Positions 41,750-51,344 of a DNA stretch of 64,000 nucleotides are shown one piece after another. Location of the stretch: the NCBI RefSeq assembly GCF_003207795.1, contig NZ_NIRT01000014.1, positions 1-64,000 on the forward strand. The letters run 5' to 3'. Position numbers and translations under genes: made by a program. Numbering within the stretch: the first letter of the stretch is position 1; each line of letters starts with the position of its first letter. The notes beneath the pieces are model-generated. The model made no database searches, had not been told where the DNA came from, and worked only from the letters and a program-made list of their open reading frames with translations. The stretch is from Komagataeibacter nataicola. Its GTDB lineage: Bacteria > Pseudomonadota > Alphaproteobacteria > Acetobacterales > Acetobacteraceae.

Positions 41750-44518
41750 ATGTCCAGCGACACGCCGCTTCACCTGATCCTGGTGGATGGCTCGGGGTAT
41801 ATCTTCCGCGCCTTCCACGCCCTGCCACCCATGACCAGCCCTGATGGCACGCCCGTCAACGCGGTCTATGGTTTTACGAACATGCTGTCGCGGCTCCTGC
41901 GCGAGCATGCCGGCACGCATCTGGCCGTCATCTTCGATGCGGGCCGCCATACCTTCCGCAATGACCTGTATGGCGAATACAAGGCCCACCGCCCCGAACC
42001 ACCCGAGGAACTGCGACCGCAGTTCAGCCTCGTGCGCGACGCCACCGCAGCCTTTGGCGTGCCCGCCATCGAGGCGGCAGGGTGGGAAGCTGATGACCTG
42101 ATCGCAGCCTACGCCCGCAAGGCAACCGATGCGGGCGGGCAGTGCACCATCTATTCATCGGACAAGGATCTGATGCAGCTCATCCGCCCCGGCGTGATGA
42201 TGATGGACCCGATCAGGAACCGGCCGATCGGACCGAAGGAAGTCGAGGCAAAATTCGGCGTGACTCCCGACCGGGTGGCGCAGGTGCAGGCCCTGATCGG
42301 TGACCCGGTGGACAACGTGCCCGGCGTGCCCGGAATCGGCCCCAAGACCGCATCGGCCCTGATGGCGGAATATGGCTCGCTTGAGGCCATCCTCGCAGGG
42401 GCCGAGGGCATGAAGGCCTCCAAGCGGCGTGAGAACCTGCTGGCCCATGCCGACATGGCCCGCCTGTCCTACAAGCTGGTCACGCTGTGCGAGGATGCGC
42501 CCTGTCCCGAACCGCTGGCCGATCTGGGCTGCTGTGATGTGGACATGGAGCGGCTGGGCGCATGGCTGTCGGATATGGGTTTTTCGTCGCTGTTGCAGCG
42601 CATGGGGCTCAAGGCAAAGCCGCGCCCGCGCATCTCGGCGCATGACACGCTGGCCGCGGCTCCGGTGGCACAGCGCCCGCCCTTTCCGTCCGAGCCTTAT
42701 GGCCCGTACATCACCATAACCGACCCCGAGGCCCTGCGGGAATGGGTCAGCGAGGCCCGCACCAGCGGCGTGTGCGCGGTGGATACCGAAACCGACGGGC
42801 TTGACCCGCTCACCGCGCCGCTGGTTGGCATCTCGCTTGCGCCACGCTGCGGGCGGGCATGCTATATTCCGCTTGGCCATCAGGTGGATCTGATGGACAG
42901 CGCGGGTGCGCCCCAGATAAAGGTGGAAACCGCGCTGGAAATCCTTGAGCCGCTGTTTGCCGACCCGTCGGTGCTCAAGGTGTTTCAAAACGCCAAGTTC
43001 GACCTGCTGGTGCTGACCCAGGCGGGCAGCGTGCAGCCTGCCCCGATTGATGACACCATGCTGATCTCGTATGCGCAGTCAGCCGGGCAGCACGGGCAGG
43101 GCATGGACGAGCTTTCGCGCCTCACGCTCGATCACACGCCCATTCCCTACGATGAAGTGACCGGCACGGGCCGCAAGCGGGTCGTGTTCTCGCAGGTGGC
43201 GATTGACCGCGCCACGCCGTACGCGGCGGAAGATGCGGATGTGACGCTGCGCCTGTGGCAGGTGCTCAGGCCCCAGCTCCGCATCAACAGGGCGCTGGCG
43301 CTGTATGAGGAAATGGAGCGCCCGCTGGTGCCCATCCTGGCGGATATGGAGCGGGCGGGCATCAGGGTTGATGCCGATGACCTGCGCGCCATGTCCACCG
43401 AGTTCGCAGGCCGCATGGCAGTGATCGAGGCCGAGATTCACAAGCTGGCCGGGCGTGACTTCAATGTTGGCTCCCCCAAGCAGCTGGGCGAGATCCTGTT
43501 TGACGAGATGGGCCTGCCTGGCGGCAAGCGCACCAAGGCGGGCGCATGGGGCACGGATTCGGCAGTGTTGCAGGATCTGGCCGATCAGGGTCATGACCTG
43601 CCCGCGCGCATTCTGGCCTGGCGGCAGCTGGCCAAGCTGAAAAGCACCTATGCCGATGCGCTGCTCAACCAGATCAACCCCGCCACGGGGCGCGTGCACA
43701 CCTCCTTCCAGATGGCGGTGACGACAACGGGCCGCCTGTCATCGAACGACCCCAACCTGCAGAATATCCCCATCCGCACGGAGGAAGGCGGGCGCATCCG
43801 CCGCGCCTTTGTGGCCGCACCCGGCCATGTGCTGGTCTCGGCGGATTATTCGCAGATCGAACTGCGGCTTCTGGCCGATGTGGCGGATATTCCCGCCCTG
43901 CGCGAGGCATTCGCGCTGCGGCAGGACATCCATGCCCGCACGGCCTCCGAAGTGTTCGGAATCCCGCTTGAAGGCATGGACCCGCTCACGCGCAGGCGCG
44001 CCAAGGCCATCAATTTCGGCATCATCTACGGCATCAGCGCCTTCGGGCTGAGCCGCCAGCTTGGCATCTCCCCCGGTGAGGCACGAGGGTATATCGACGC
44101 CTATTTCGCCCGCTATCCCGGCATCCGCGATTACATGGAGCGGGTGAAGGCGGAGGCCCGCAAAAACGGCTATGTCACCACGCCATTCGGCCGCCGCTGC
44201 TATGTGCCGGGCATTGCCGAGAAGAGCGCCGTGCGCCGCAACTATGCCGAGCGCCAGGCCATCAACGCGCCGCTGCAGGGGGGAGCGGCTGACATCATCA
44301 AGCGCGCCATGGTGCGAATTCCGGCTGCCCTGTCGGATGCGGGGCTTGACGGACGCATGCTCCTTCAGGTCCATGACGAACTTGTGTTCGAGGTGCGCAA
44401 GGATGATGCCGATCGTCTGGCAGCCCTCGTCAAACAGGTCATGGAATCCGCAGCGGCCCTGTCTGTGCCTCTGGTCGTGGAAACCGGGACCGGAACGAAC
44501 TGGGCGGATGCACATTGA
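41750..44518 (+). CDS. polA: DNA polymerase I
   Basis: 922 residues. 5'-nuclease domain (1-290): LILVDGSGYIFRAFHALPP, YSSDKDLMQLI, GVPGIGPKTASALMAEYG. 3'-5' exonuclease domain (about 320-510) with intact acidic residues in AVDTETDGLDPLTAPLVGIS. Polymerase domain (about 520-922): motif A VSADYSQIELRLLADVADI, the O-helix RRRAKAINFGIIYG and motif C LLQVHDELVFEV. Works in Okazaki fragment processing and repair. All three activities look intact. The stop is followed two bases later by the SCO-like gene. Confidence 0.97.
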   Translation: MSSDTPLHLILVDGSGYIFRAFHALPPMTSPDGTPVNAVYGFTNMLSRLLREHAGTHLAVIFDAGRHTFRNDLYGEYKAHRPEPPEELRPQFSLVRDATAAFGVPAIEAAGWEADDLIAAYARKATDAGGQCTIYSSDKDLMQLIRPGVMMMDPIRNRPIGPKEVEAKFGVTPDRVAQVQALIGDPVDNVPGVPGIGPKTASALMAEYGSLEAILAGAEGMKASKRRENLLAHADMARLSYKLVTLCEDAPCPEPLADLGCCDVDMERLGAWLSDMGFSSLLQRMGLKAKPRPRISAHDTLAAAPVAQRPPFPSEPYGPYITITDPEALREWVSEARTSGVCAVDTETDGLDPLTAPLVGISLAPRCGRACYIPLGHQVDLMDSAGAPQIKVETALEILEPLFADPSVLKVFQNAKFDLLVLTQAGSVQPAPIDDTMLISYAQSAGQHGQGMDELSRLTLDHTPIPYDEVTGTGRKRVVFSQVAIDRATPYAAEDADVTLRLWQVLRPQLRINRALALYEEMERPLVPILADMERAGIRVDADDLRAMSTEFAGRMAVIEAEIHKLAGRDFNVGSPKQLGEILFDEMGLPGGKRTKAGAWGTDSAVLQDLADQGHDLPARILAWRQLAKLKSTYADALLNQINPATGRVHTSFQMAVTTTGRLSSNDPNLQNIPIRTEEGGRIRRAFVAAPGHVLVSADYSQIELRLLADVADIPALREAFALRQDIHARTASEVFGIPLEGMDPLTRRRAKAINFGIIYGISAFGLSRQLGISPGEARGYIDAYFARYPGIRDYMERVKAEARKNGYVTTPFGRRCYVPGIAEKSAVRRNYAERQAINAPLQGGAADIIKRAMVRIPAALSDAGLDGRMLLQVHDELVFEVRKDDADRLAALVKQVMESAAALSVPLVVETGTGTNWADAH

Positions 44519-44520
44519 TA

Positions 44521-45147
44521 ATGCGAAATGAACGGGACCGGTTTTTCGTGCTGGTCGGGTTGCTGATACTGGCGGTCTCCTCGGTGGCGGGGTATTTCGG
44601 CTACCGTTATTCCGATAGCGCGCCCGTGCCGCTGACCACCTATGGCAACCCGGTTGGCGGGTCGTTCAGGCTGATTAACGGAGCGGATGGTTCGGTGCTT
44701 GATACCGACTTCCGGGGCCGCTGGATGCTGATCTATTTTGGCGATACCCACTGCCCCGATGACGTATGCGGCGCCACCGTCAAGGCCATGGCCGAGGGCG
44801 TGGAAGCGCTTGGCCACGACCGCGCGCGGCTGGCGGTGCCCATCTTCATCACGCTCGACCCCATGCGTGATAACTCCGATGTGCTGCGCACCTATGCCCT
44901 GCGCTATGGCTCGCATGTCACGGTCATGACCGGCTCGCCCAAGATGATTCAGGCCGTGGCCAAGGAGTATCATGCTCCTTACGTGCGGCATGATGGCGCC
45001 AATGGGGATTACAGCATGGAGCCTGCCAGCCAGATCGTGATCATGTCGCCCACCGGGCGCTATGAGGGCAGCCTGCCCGCCACCGCCACGGCAGCCGACA
45101 TCACGGCCCGCATGACGGAGCTCATGGCGCCCCCGGCGCATAACTGA
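44521..45147 (+). CDS. SCO1/SenC-like thioredoxin-fold protein with altered copper site
   Basis: 208 residues. One N-terminal membrane anchor (about 9-28) and a periplasmic thioredoxin fold: GGSFRLINGADGSVLDTDFR, LIYFGDTHCPDDVC, IFITLDPMRD. SCO proteins bind copper by CxxxC plus a distal His. Here the motif is CPDDVC (four residues between the Cys) and the His strand, usually DHS, reads MEPASQIVIM. Copper delivery as in classical SCO is therefore uncertain; a thiol-redox role is possible. No cytochrome oxidase genes adjoin it. It follows polA by two bases and precedes a binding protein by 17. Confidence 0.8.
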   Translation: MRNERDRFFVLVGLLILAVSSVAGYFGYRYSDSAPVPLTTYGNPVGGSFRLINGADGSVLDTDFRGRWMLIYFGDTHCPDDVCGATVKAMAEGVEALGHDRARLAVPIFITLDPMRDNSDVLRTYALRYGSHVTVMTGSPKMIQAVAKEYHAPYVRHDGANGDYSMEPASQIVIMSPTGRYEGSLPATATAADITARMTELMAPPAHN

Positions 45148-45164
45148 ACCGGGCGGGCCAGCGC

Positions 45165-46850
45165 ATGCGGGCATTGTGCCACCGACTGGGCCTCATGGCG
45201 CTCATGTTTGGTGGGCTGCATGCGCTGCCTGCTGGCGGCCTGGCGCAGGGCACGCAGGGCAGCCCCCATCGTGGCGGCACCCTGCGGCTGACGGCGGCAA
45301 GCGCGTCTGGCACGCTTGACCCGCAGATCAGCTACACCAGCCAGTACATGCAGCTTGCCGCGGTCATGTATGACGGGCTGCTTACCTACCCCAAGCTGGA
45401 GGGGCCAGCAGGCAACCAGGTGGTGCCTGATCTGGCCGAGGCCATGCCCGAGCCGCGTGATGGCGGGCGCACATGGGTGTTCACCCTGCGCGAAGGCATC
45501 CGCTTTTCAGATGGCGCGCCGGTTACGGTTGAGGACGTGGCTGCCTCGCTGCGGCGCATCTTCAAGGTGGGCACGCCCACGGCAGGCTCGTTTTACGGCA
45601 CCATAGTGGGGGCGGATGCTTGCCTGCGCGATGGCGCGCACTGCACGCTGCAAGGCGGCGTGGAAACCGACCCCGCCACCCGCCGCATCACCATTAACCT
45701 GACCGGGCCGGATTCCGAATTTCCGCAAAAACTCGCCTTCGGCCACGCCTCCATCCTGCCCGCGTCAACGCCCGCGCATGATCTGGGCAATGTGGCCGCG
45801 CCCGGCACAGGGCCATACCATATCGTGTCATCCGACCCCGAGCGCGGGCTGGTGCTGGAGCGTAACCCCTATTTTCATGAATGGAGCGAGGCAGCCCAGC
45901 CCGATGGGTATGTGGACCGCATTGTCTATGATTTTGGCCTGTCGGAAGAAGATGCGGTCACTGCTGTCGAGCGCGGGCAGTATGACTGGATGGCGGGCCT
46001 CAAGCCGCTCGACCGGCTGGGCGAGATTGGCAGCCGCTATACGGCGCAGGTGCATGTATCTCCGCTTTATGGCCTGATCTTCCTGCCGATGAACGTCAAC
46101 ATCCCGCCCTTTGACCAGCTCAAGGCGCGCGAGGCCGTAAATTACGCGCTTGACCGCCGCGCCATGACCATCCTGTACGGCGGCTCGGGCATTGCCACGC
46201 CGCTATGCCGCATGGTGCCGCCGGGCCTGCTGCCCGGCGATGGCACCTGTGCCTGGACGCGCGGCGCCGACCCTGACCACCCGGCCCCTGTCTGGGTGCA
46301 CCCCGACCTGCAACGCGCCCGCGAACTCGTGCATGAAAGCGGCACGGAGGGCATGGACGTGACCCTGATCGTGCCCGCTACCGCCATGTACGTGAGCATG
46401 GGCACCTATCTGCGCGACATGCTTGAGGCGATGGGCTACCACGCGCGCCTGCACCCCCTCTCGCCCGCCATGGAGGGCAATTACGCCGCCAACACCGCCA
46501 ACCATGTGCAGATCAGCCTGCTGGGATGGTACGCGGATTACGCCTCGCCCTCCAACTTCCTTGATACGCTGTTTGGCTGTGAGAACTTCCATCCCGGTTC
46601 CGACAGTTCCATCAACATGTCCGGCCTGTGCGACCCGGTGATGCAGGGGCTTGTGGCGCGTATCCGCAGTGAACCCGACCCGCAGGCGGCGCTGGCGTTG
46701 TGGGGGCAGGTGGATGACCGCATCACCCGCCTTGCTCCCGCCGCCCCCATAATCAGCACGCGATATGTCGATCTTGTCTCGCCCCGGCTGGGCCATTATT
46801 TTTCGACCAGCCTGTATCACATGGCGTTTTCACGCGTGTGGGTGCAGTAA
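45165..46850 (+). CDS. Peptide/nickel-type ABC transporter substrate-binding protein (SBP_bac_5)
   Basis: 561 residues with a signal peptide cut after GGLAQG (about residue 27). The family 5 binding-protein fold begins RGGTLRLTAASASGTLDPQI, then YDGLLTYPKLEG, VVPDLAEAMPEP and WVFTLREGIRFSDGAPVTVE. The hinge and second lobe are complete to the end (SFLD-like NFLDTLFGCENFHPGS). Such proteins feed oligopeptides, dipeptides or nickel to Dpp/Opp-type permeases, but no permease or ATPase genes are adjacent. A double-hairpin repeat and terminator follow. Confidence 0.88.
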   Translation: MRALCHRLGLMALMFGGLHALPAGGLAQGTQGSPHRGGTLRLTAASASGTLDPQISYTSQYMQLAAVMYDGLLTYPKLEGPAGNQVVPDLAEAMPEPRDGGRTWVFTLREGIRFSDGAPVTVEDVAASLRRIFKVGTPTAGSFYGTIVGADACLRDGAHCTLQGGVETDPATRRITINLTGPDSEFPQKLAFGHASILPASTPAHDLGNVAAPGTGPYHIVSSDPERGLVLERNPYFHEWSEAAQPDGYVDRIVYDFGLSEEDAVTAVERGQYDWMAGLKPLDRLGEIGSRYTAQVHVSPLYGLIFLPMNVNIPPFDQLKAREAVNYALDRRAMTILYGGSGIATPLCRMVPPGLLPGDGTCAWTRGADPDHPAPVWVHPDLQRARELVHESGTEGMDVTLIVPATAMYVSMGTYLRDMLEAMGYHARLHPLSPAMEGNYAANTANHVQISLLGWYADYASPSNFLDTLFGCENFHPGSDSSINMSGLCDPVMQGLVARIRSEPDPQAALALWGQVDDRITRLAPAAPIISTRYVDLVSPRLGHYFSTSLYHMAFSRVWVQ

Positions 46851-46861
46851 GGAAGATACGG

Positions 46862-46943
46862 AATAAAAGTTTTTGGGTGCCGCCTTTTTTCAAAAAGGCG
46901 GCGTTCTTTGAAGCTTTTTGAAAAAAGCTTCACCAAAAACTTC
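46862..46943. repeat. Dispersed double-hairpin element, copy 6 (near-consensus)
   Basis: AATAAAAGTTTTTGGG at the left; hairpin GCCGCC/GGCGGC; hairpin GAAGCTTTTT/AAAAAGCTTC; ends CACCAAAAACTTC. One of the best-preserved copies. Confidence 0.85.
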
Positions 46944-46951
46944 TTTAAAAT

Positions 46952-46980
46952 AAAAAACCCCGCCAGCTTAACTGACGGGG
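46952..46980 (-). terminator. Rho-independent terminator of the DUF2501 gene
   Basis: On the minus strand: CCCCGTCAG, loop TTAAG, CTGGCGGGG, then TTTTTTATTTT. One mismatch in a 9-bp stem. Confidence 0.85.
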
Positions 46981-47009
46981 TCTGTAAACGAGGCGTCAGG
47001 CCACCGTCA

Positions 47010-47459
47010 TCAGAGCATGGACTTCGCGCGGGCTTCCACCTTGGCGCAGGCCTGCTTGCGGATGTCGGTCGAGGCATCCTCGAGCGAGATGGGAGCCTTG
47101 CCGCCCACTTTCAGCAGGCCGGTCGAGCCATCGGCATAGGACATGTTGCCCTTCTGGTTGGACGGCACGTCGTTGGTCTTCTTGTTGAAGGCGGCGAGCA
47201 CCGGCCAGGCTTCAGACGCGGTCAGGTAGTTGGACTGGATGCAGTAGTTCATGATGCCGCCCAGATCAGCGGGCTTGGCGGAGGCGACGGCGGAATAAAC
47301 CGTATCCGCCGAGAGCGAACCCGGCTTGATCTGCTCGACCTGGTTGGCCACACCCGCACCCGTGGGCGGCGAGACTTCAGCGGCATGGGCCGCAAGCGGT
47401 GCTGTGGCCAGCAGGGTTGCGAAGGCACTGGCGGACAGGACGCGACCGAACGACACCAT
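47010..47459 (-). CDS. DUF2501 (YjjA-like) exported protein
   Basis: 149 residues from ATG 47459, chosen because AAGGA lies 8 bases upstream; an upstream ATG at 47483 would lengthen the leader. Signal peptide ends ATAPLAAHA. The mature part has DLGGIMNYCIQSNYLTASEA and IRKQACAKVEARAKSML, with two Cys placed as in E. coli YjjA, probably a disulfide. The family has no established function. Single gene with its own terminator. Confidence 0.75.
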   Translation of the reverse strand: MVSFGRVLSASAFATLLATAPLAAHAAEVSPPTGAGVANQVEQIKPGSLSADTVYSAVASAKPADLGGIMNYCIQSNYLTASEAWPVLAAFNKKTNDVPSNQKGNMSYADGSTGLLKVGGKAPISLEDASTDIRKQACAKVEARAKSML

Positions 47460-47829
47460 ATTCGTTATTCCTTGCATGTTCATCTGGCAGGCCCGTCAGG
47501 GCCCACTCAATTGTGAATCTATGTGTCAGGCATAACACGATGCGCGCGCACCACACCCCTGCGGCGGATATGTCAGGCATTCGTCTTTTCGATATATGGC
47601 GCCCTTGTCATGCGCTTTATGCGCCATAAACCCCTGTTGTCAGCCGGTATTGCCAGCGCGGTGGCGCACGCGCGCAAATGGCGCGTATGGTCAATAAGTT
47701 GTGATAACGCTTAATGCGCCCGGCTTTTTGCGCGCAAAACGGGTCCGTGCCGCAATCATGATTGAGTCCGCCCCCACTTCGTGGGAATGCTGTGGGTTCC
47801 TGCCTTTCACCCCACTGCACGGGATCAAC
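47460..47829. promoter_or_regulatory. Divergent intergenic region with an inverted repeat
   Basis: No gene. TATGGCGC (47595-47602) and GCGCCATA (47621-47628) form an inverted repeat between the divergent DUF2501 and ABC transporter genes; a regulator site is possible. Confidence 0.4.
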
Positions 47830-49593
47830 ATGCAGCATTTGCGCCTTCTTCTGAAAGATGTCTGGTACCTGACCCGCCCCTATTTCGTGTCGGAGGACAG
47901 GAAATGGGCCTGGGGCCTGCTCGTGGCCGTTCTGGTGCTGACCTTCTCCATCGTGGGGATGGATCTGCTCCAGTCCTTCTCGCGCAATGTGTATTACACG
48001 GCGCTGCAGCAGCGTGATGCCACCACCTTCCTGCGCGGGCTGTTCTGGTATGTGCATAACGAGAGCGGGTACGTGCCCGGCTTCTTCATCATCACCATTC
48101 CGGCCATCCTGTTCAGTGTCTATGCCACTTACCTGCAGCAGATGCTGGGCCTGCGCTGGCGGCGGTGGCTGACCGCGCGCATGACGCGGCAGTGGATGGA
48201 GCACCAGACCTATTTCCGCATCGCCATCACCACGTCGGGCCTCGAGGCCGGGGCCGATAACCCCGACCAGCGCATACAGGAGGATCTGAACAGCTTTGTT
48301 ACCGATACGCTGACGCAGTTCATCAACCTGCTGTCCAATATCGTGACGCTGTTCAGCTATGTCGGGCTTTTGTGGGTGCTGTCCGGGCCGCTGGAAATAT
48401 GGGGCATGTCCATACCGGGCTACTTCTTCTGGGCTGCGCTCATCTATTCCGTGGTGGCGACGTGGGTGACGCATCTGGCGGGGCACAGACTGGCGGGGCT
48501 GCAGTTCTTCCAGCAGCGCGCCGAGGCTGATTTCCGCTACAGCCTTGTCCATGTGCGCAACAATGCCGAAGGCATCGCGCTCTATCGGGGCGAGGCGGAG
48601 GAACAGGCCGGGCTCGACCGGTCCTTCGCTTCCGTGTACGGCAATTTCCTCTCCATCATGCGCCGCACCAAATGGCTGGGGCTGCTCACCACCGGGCTTG
48701 ATGTGGTGTCGGGCAATTTTGCGCTGCTGATCGGCTCGATCCGCTATTTCGCGGGCAAGATGAGCTTTGGCACACTCATGCAGCTTGTCATGGCGTTCTC
48801 ACGCGTGCAGGGGGCTTTGGGCTGGCTGTCCAATTCCTATGCCGCGCTGACCACATGGCATGCGGAGGTGGCGCGTCTGGCCACCTTCCAGCGCGTGATG
48901 GACCGCGCGCAGGCCATGAAAAGCGAAGTCAGCCTCATTGCCGCCCCCGCCGGGGCGGGCATGCAGGTCAGCGGGCTGGACGTGTTCCGCCCTGATGGCA
49001 CGGCGCTGCTCAGGGATGTGAACCTTACGCTGGCGCCGGGGCAGATGACGGTGGTGACCGGCCCCTCTGGCACCGGCAAGTCCACGCTGTTCCGGGTGCT
49101 CGCAGGCATCTGGCCTTTTGCCAAAGGCACGATCACGCGCCCTGACGTGCCCATGATGTTCGTGCCCCAGCGCCCTTACATGCCCACCGGCACGCTGCGC
49201 CGGGCCGTGGCCTATCCGGCGGGTAGCGAGGCGTATTCCGCAACGCAGGTGGCGCAGGCGCTGCAGCAGGTGGGGCTTGGCGCGCTGGTGCCGCGTATTG
49301 AAAATGAGGAGCCGTGGGGCCAGATCCTCTCGCCCGGCGAACTCCAGCGCCTCGCCTTCGCGCGCATTGTGCTGGCGCGGCCGGGCTGGGTGTTTTTGGA
49401 TGAATCGACCTCGAACCTCGATGCGGCATCAGAGGCGGCGCTTTACGCCCTGCTGGCCCAGGCCTGCCCGGGCATGACGGTGGTGTCGATCACGCACCGG
49501 CAGTCGGTGGTGGGGATGCATGAAAACGCCATTGACCTCACCCCCTTTGCCGTGGGTACGACTGATGGGATCAGTGCGGACGCATCGCCCTGA
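47830..49593 (+). CDS. YddA/SbmA-BacA-like ABC transporter (fused membrane and ATPase domains)
   Basis: About 587 residues from ATG 47830. Membrane half (1-330) of the SbmA/BacA-ABCD type: FSRNVYYTALQQRDATTFLR and LRWRRWLTARMTRQWMEHQT followed by NPDQRIQEDLNSF are strongly typical. ATPase half: Walker A GPSGTGKST (about 416), signature LSPGELQRL, Walker B GWVFLDESTS. Relatives take up peptides, act on very-long-chain fatty acids or cobalamin. Substrate unknown. In-frame sequence upstream to 47701 has no ribosome site and is not counted. Confidence 0.88.
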   Translation: MQHLRLLLKDVWYLTRPYFVSEDRKWAWGLLVAVLVLTFSIVGMDLLQSFSRNVYYTALQQRDATTFLRGLFWYVHNESGYVPGFFIITIPAILFSVYATYLQQMLGLRWRRWLTARMTRQWMEHQTYFRIAITTSGLEAGADNPDQRIQEDLNSFVTDTLTQFINLLSNIVTLFSYVGLLWVLSGPLEIWGMSIPGYFFWAALIYSVVATWVTHLAGHRLAGLQFFQQRAEADFRYSLVHVRNNAEGIALYRGEAEEQAGLDRSFASVYGNFLSIMRRTKWLGLLTTGLDVVSGNFALLIGSIRYFAGKMSFGTLMQLVMAFSRVQGALGWLSNSYAALTTWHAEVARLATFQRVMDRAQAMKSEVSLIAAPAGAGMQVSGLDVFRPDGTALLRDVNLTLAPGQMTVVTGPSGTGKSTLFRVLAGIWPFAKGTITRPDVPMMFVPQRPYMPTGTLRRAVAYPAGSEAYSATQVAQALQQVGLGALVPRIENEEPWGQILSPGELQRLAFARIVLARPGWVFLDESTSNLDAASEAALYALLAQACPGMTVVSITHRQSVVGMHENAIDLTPFAVGTTDGISADASP

Positions 49594-50467
49594 CCATCAG
49601 GTCGGTATTGTAGCGCATCATGCTGATGTAATCGGGGGCGGGGCCGCTCGCGCTCGAGAGGGCCTCGGCATAAAGTTCGCCGCCGGGCTGCGCCCCGGTG
49701 GCGCGGGCGACCTGCTGGACAAGGCGCGGGTCGGTGGCGTTTTCAAGGAAATAGGTGGTCATGCCGGTCTCGCGGATCTGCGCGATCAGTTTGCCCACAT
49801 CGGCGGCGGAGGCTTCGGTCTCGGTAGACAGGCCCTGCGGCGCCATGAAGGTCACGCCATAGGCGCGGCCAAAATAGCCAAAGGCGTCATGGCTGGTCAG
49901 CACGCGCCGCCGCGCGGGCGGGATGGTGTCGATCGCTGTGCGGATGTCATGGTCAAGGGCGTGCAACTGCGCGGCATAGGCGGCAGCCGAGGCGCGGAAA
50001 TCATCTGCGTCCGCCGGGTCGGCTGCGATCAGCGCATCGCGGATGTTGCTGGTCCATACAATCACGTTGGGCACGCTGTTCCATACATGCGGGTCGGTTT
50101 CCACCTGCTGGCCATCGTGTTCGGTATGGATGTCGATCCCGTCTGATACGATGACCGGCCTGCCCTGATAGCCCGCCGCGTGCGCAAGGCGGCCAAACCA
50201 GCTTTCCAGTCCCTCGCCACTCATGAACACGACATCGGCCTGCCGCAGGGCGCGTGCGTCATCGGGGGCAGGCTCGAATTCATGCGGGTCGCCATCGGGC
50301 GGCACCAGCGAGGTGACGGCAACATGCGCGCCGCCCACATGCGACACCACATCGGCCAGCACGGTAAAGCTGGCAACGGCATGCACGACATGCGGCGCGG
50401 GGGCGGCACGGGCAGGCAGGATGGACAGGAAACCGCAGAAGCCCAGAAGGCAGGTGAGGCGGCGCAT
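49571..50467 (-). CDS. znuA: Zinc (metal) ABC transporter binding protein
   Basis: About 298 residues from ATG 50467. Signal peptide ends ILPARAAPA. Cluster A-I fold with three metal-binding His in GDPHEFEPAPDD, TDPHVWNSVP and LTSHDAFGYFG, then LSTETEASAADVGKLI. The His-rich loop of classical ZnuA is reduced to HTEH. Zinc is preferred over manganese because a Zur-like palindrome heads the operon. Last gene of leader-znuC-znuB-znuA, two bases after the permease's stop. Its stop overlaps the end of the convergent ABC transporter gene by 23 bases. Confidence 0.88.
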   Translation of the reverse strand: MRRLTCLLGFCGFLSILPARAAPAPHVVHAVASFTVLADVVSHVGGAHVAVTSLVPPDGDPHEFEPAPDDARALRQADVVFMSGEGLESWFGRLAHAAGYQGRPVIVSDGIDIHTEHDGQQVETDPHVWNSVPNVIVWTSNIRDALIAADPADADDFRASAAAYAAQLHALDHDIRTAIDTIPPARRRVLTSHDAFGYFGRAYGVTFMAPQGLSTETEASAADVGKLIAQIRETGMTTYFLENATDPRLVQQVARATGAQPGGELYAEALSSASGPAPDYISMMRYNTDLMVRAMRPH

Positions 50468-50468
50468 G

Positions 50469-51344
50469 TCAGTGACTCCGGAAAGGGGATGAACCACCAC
50501 CACCCGCGCGGATGCCGACGGGGGAGGCGATAAGGGAGAAAAGGTAGGCGGCCGAGCAGGTCAGGATGATGCACGGCCCCGCCGCCAGCCGGAAATGGTA
50601 GGACACGAGCAGCCCCGTAAAGCCCGCCAGCATGCCCACCATGGCCGAGAGCGCCATCATGGGCACGAGGCGGCGCGTCCACAGCCGCGCGGTGGCGGCG
50701 GGCACCATCATCATGCCGACCGACATGAGCGTGCCCAGGGCTTCAAACCCGGCCACGAGGTTGATGACCACGAGGAACAGGAACACCATGTGGTACAGCG
50801 CGCCCCGGCTGCCGGTCATGCGCATGAAGCCGGGATCGACGCATTCCATGACCAGTGGCCGCCAGATGAAGGAGAGCAGGAACAGGCTGAGCGTGGTGAT
50901 GCCCGCCATCAGGTACAGGGCAGGCCCGTCAATGGCGAGGATGGTGCCGAACAGCACGTGCAGCAGGTCGATATTCGACCCCCGCGCCGAGACGATCAGC
51001 ACGCCCAGCGCCAGTGATGTGAGGTAGAAACTGGCAAAGCTCGCATCTTCCGCCAGGTGCGTGCGGCGGCTGACCAGCCCCGCCAGCAGCGCCACCCCCA
51101 GCCCCGCCGCGATGCCGCCCAGCCCCATGGCCGTAAGTGACAGCCCGCCCGCCGCCAGAAAGCCTATGGCGGCACCGGGCAGGATGGCGTGGCTCATCGC
51201 ATCGCCAATCAGGCTCATGCGGCGCAGTTGCAGCAGCACGCCGACCGGCCCCGCCCCCATGCCCAGCGTGATGGAGGCCACCAGTGCGCGGCGCATGAAG
51301 CCAAAAGTGGCGAACGGCTCCCACAACCCGGCCAGTATGCTCAT
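50469..51344 (-). CDS. znuB: Zinc (metal) ABC transporter permease
   Basis: 291 residues from ATG 51344, which overlaps the ATPase stop (ATGA). About eight membrane spans. FMRRALVASITLGMGAGPVG then MSLIGDAMSHAILPGAAIGF is the conserved ABC-3 permease region. SYHFRLAAGPCIILTCSAAY marks the last helices. It forms the channel with ZnuC at the inner membrane. Confidence 0.92.
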   Translation of the reverse strand: MSILAGLWEPFATFGFMRRALVASITLGMGAGPVGVLLQLRRMSLIGDAMSHAILPGAAIGFLAAGGLSLTAMGLGGIAAGLGVALLAGLVSRRTHLAEDASFASFYLTSLALGVLIVSARGSNIDLLHVLFGTILAIDGPALYLMAGITTLSLFLLSFIWRPLVMECVDPGFMRMTGSRGALYHMVFLFLVVINLVAGFEALGTLMSVGMMMVPAATARLWTRRLVPMMALSAMVGMLAGFTGLLVSYHFRLAAGPCIILTCSAAYLFSLIASPVGIRAGGGGSSPFRSH

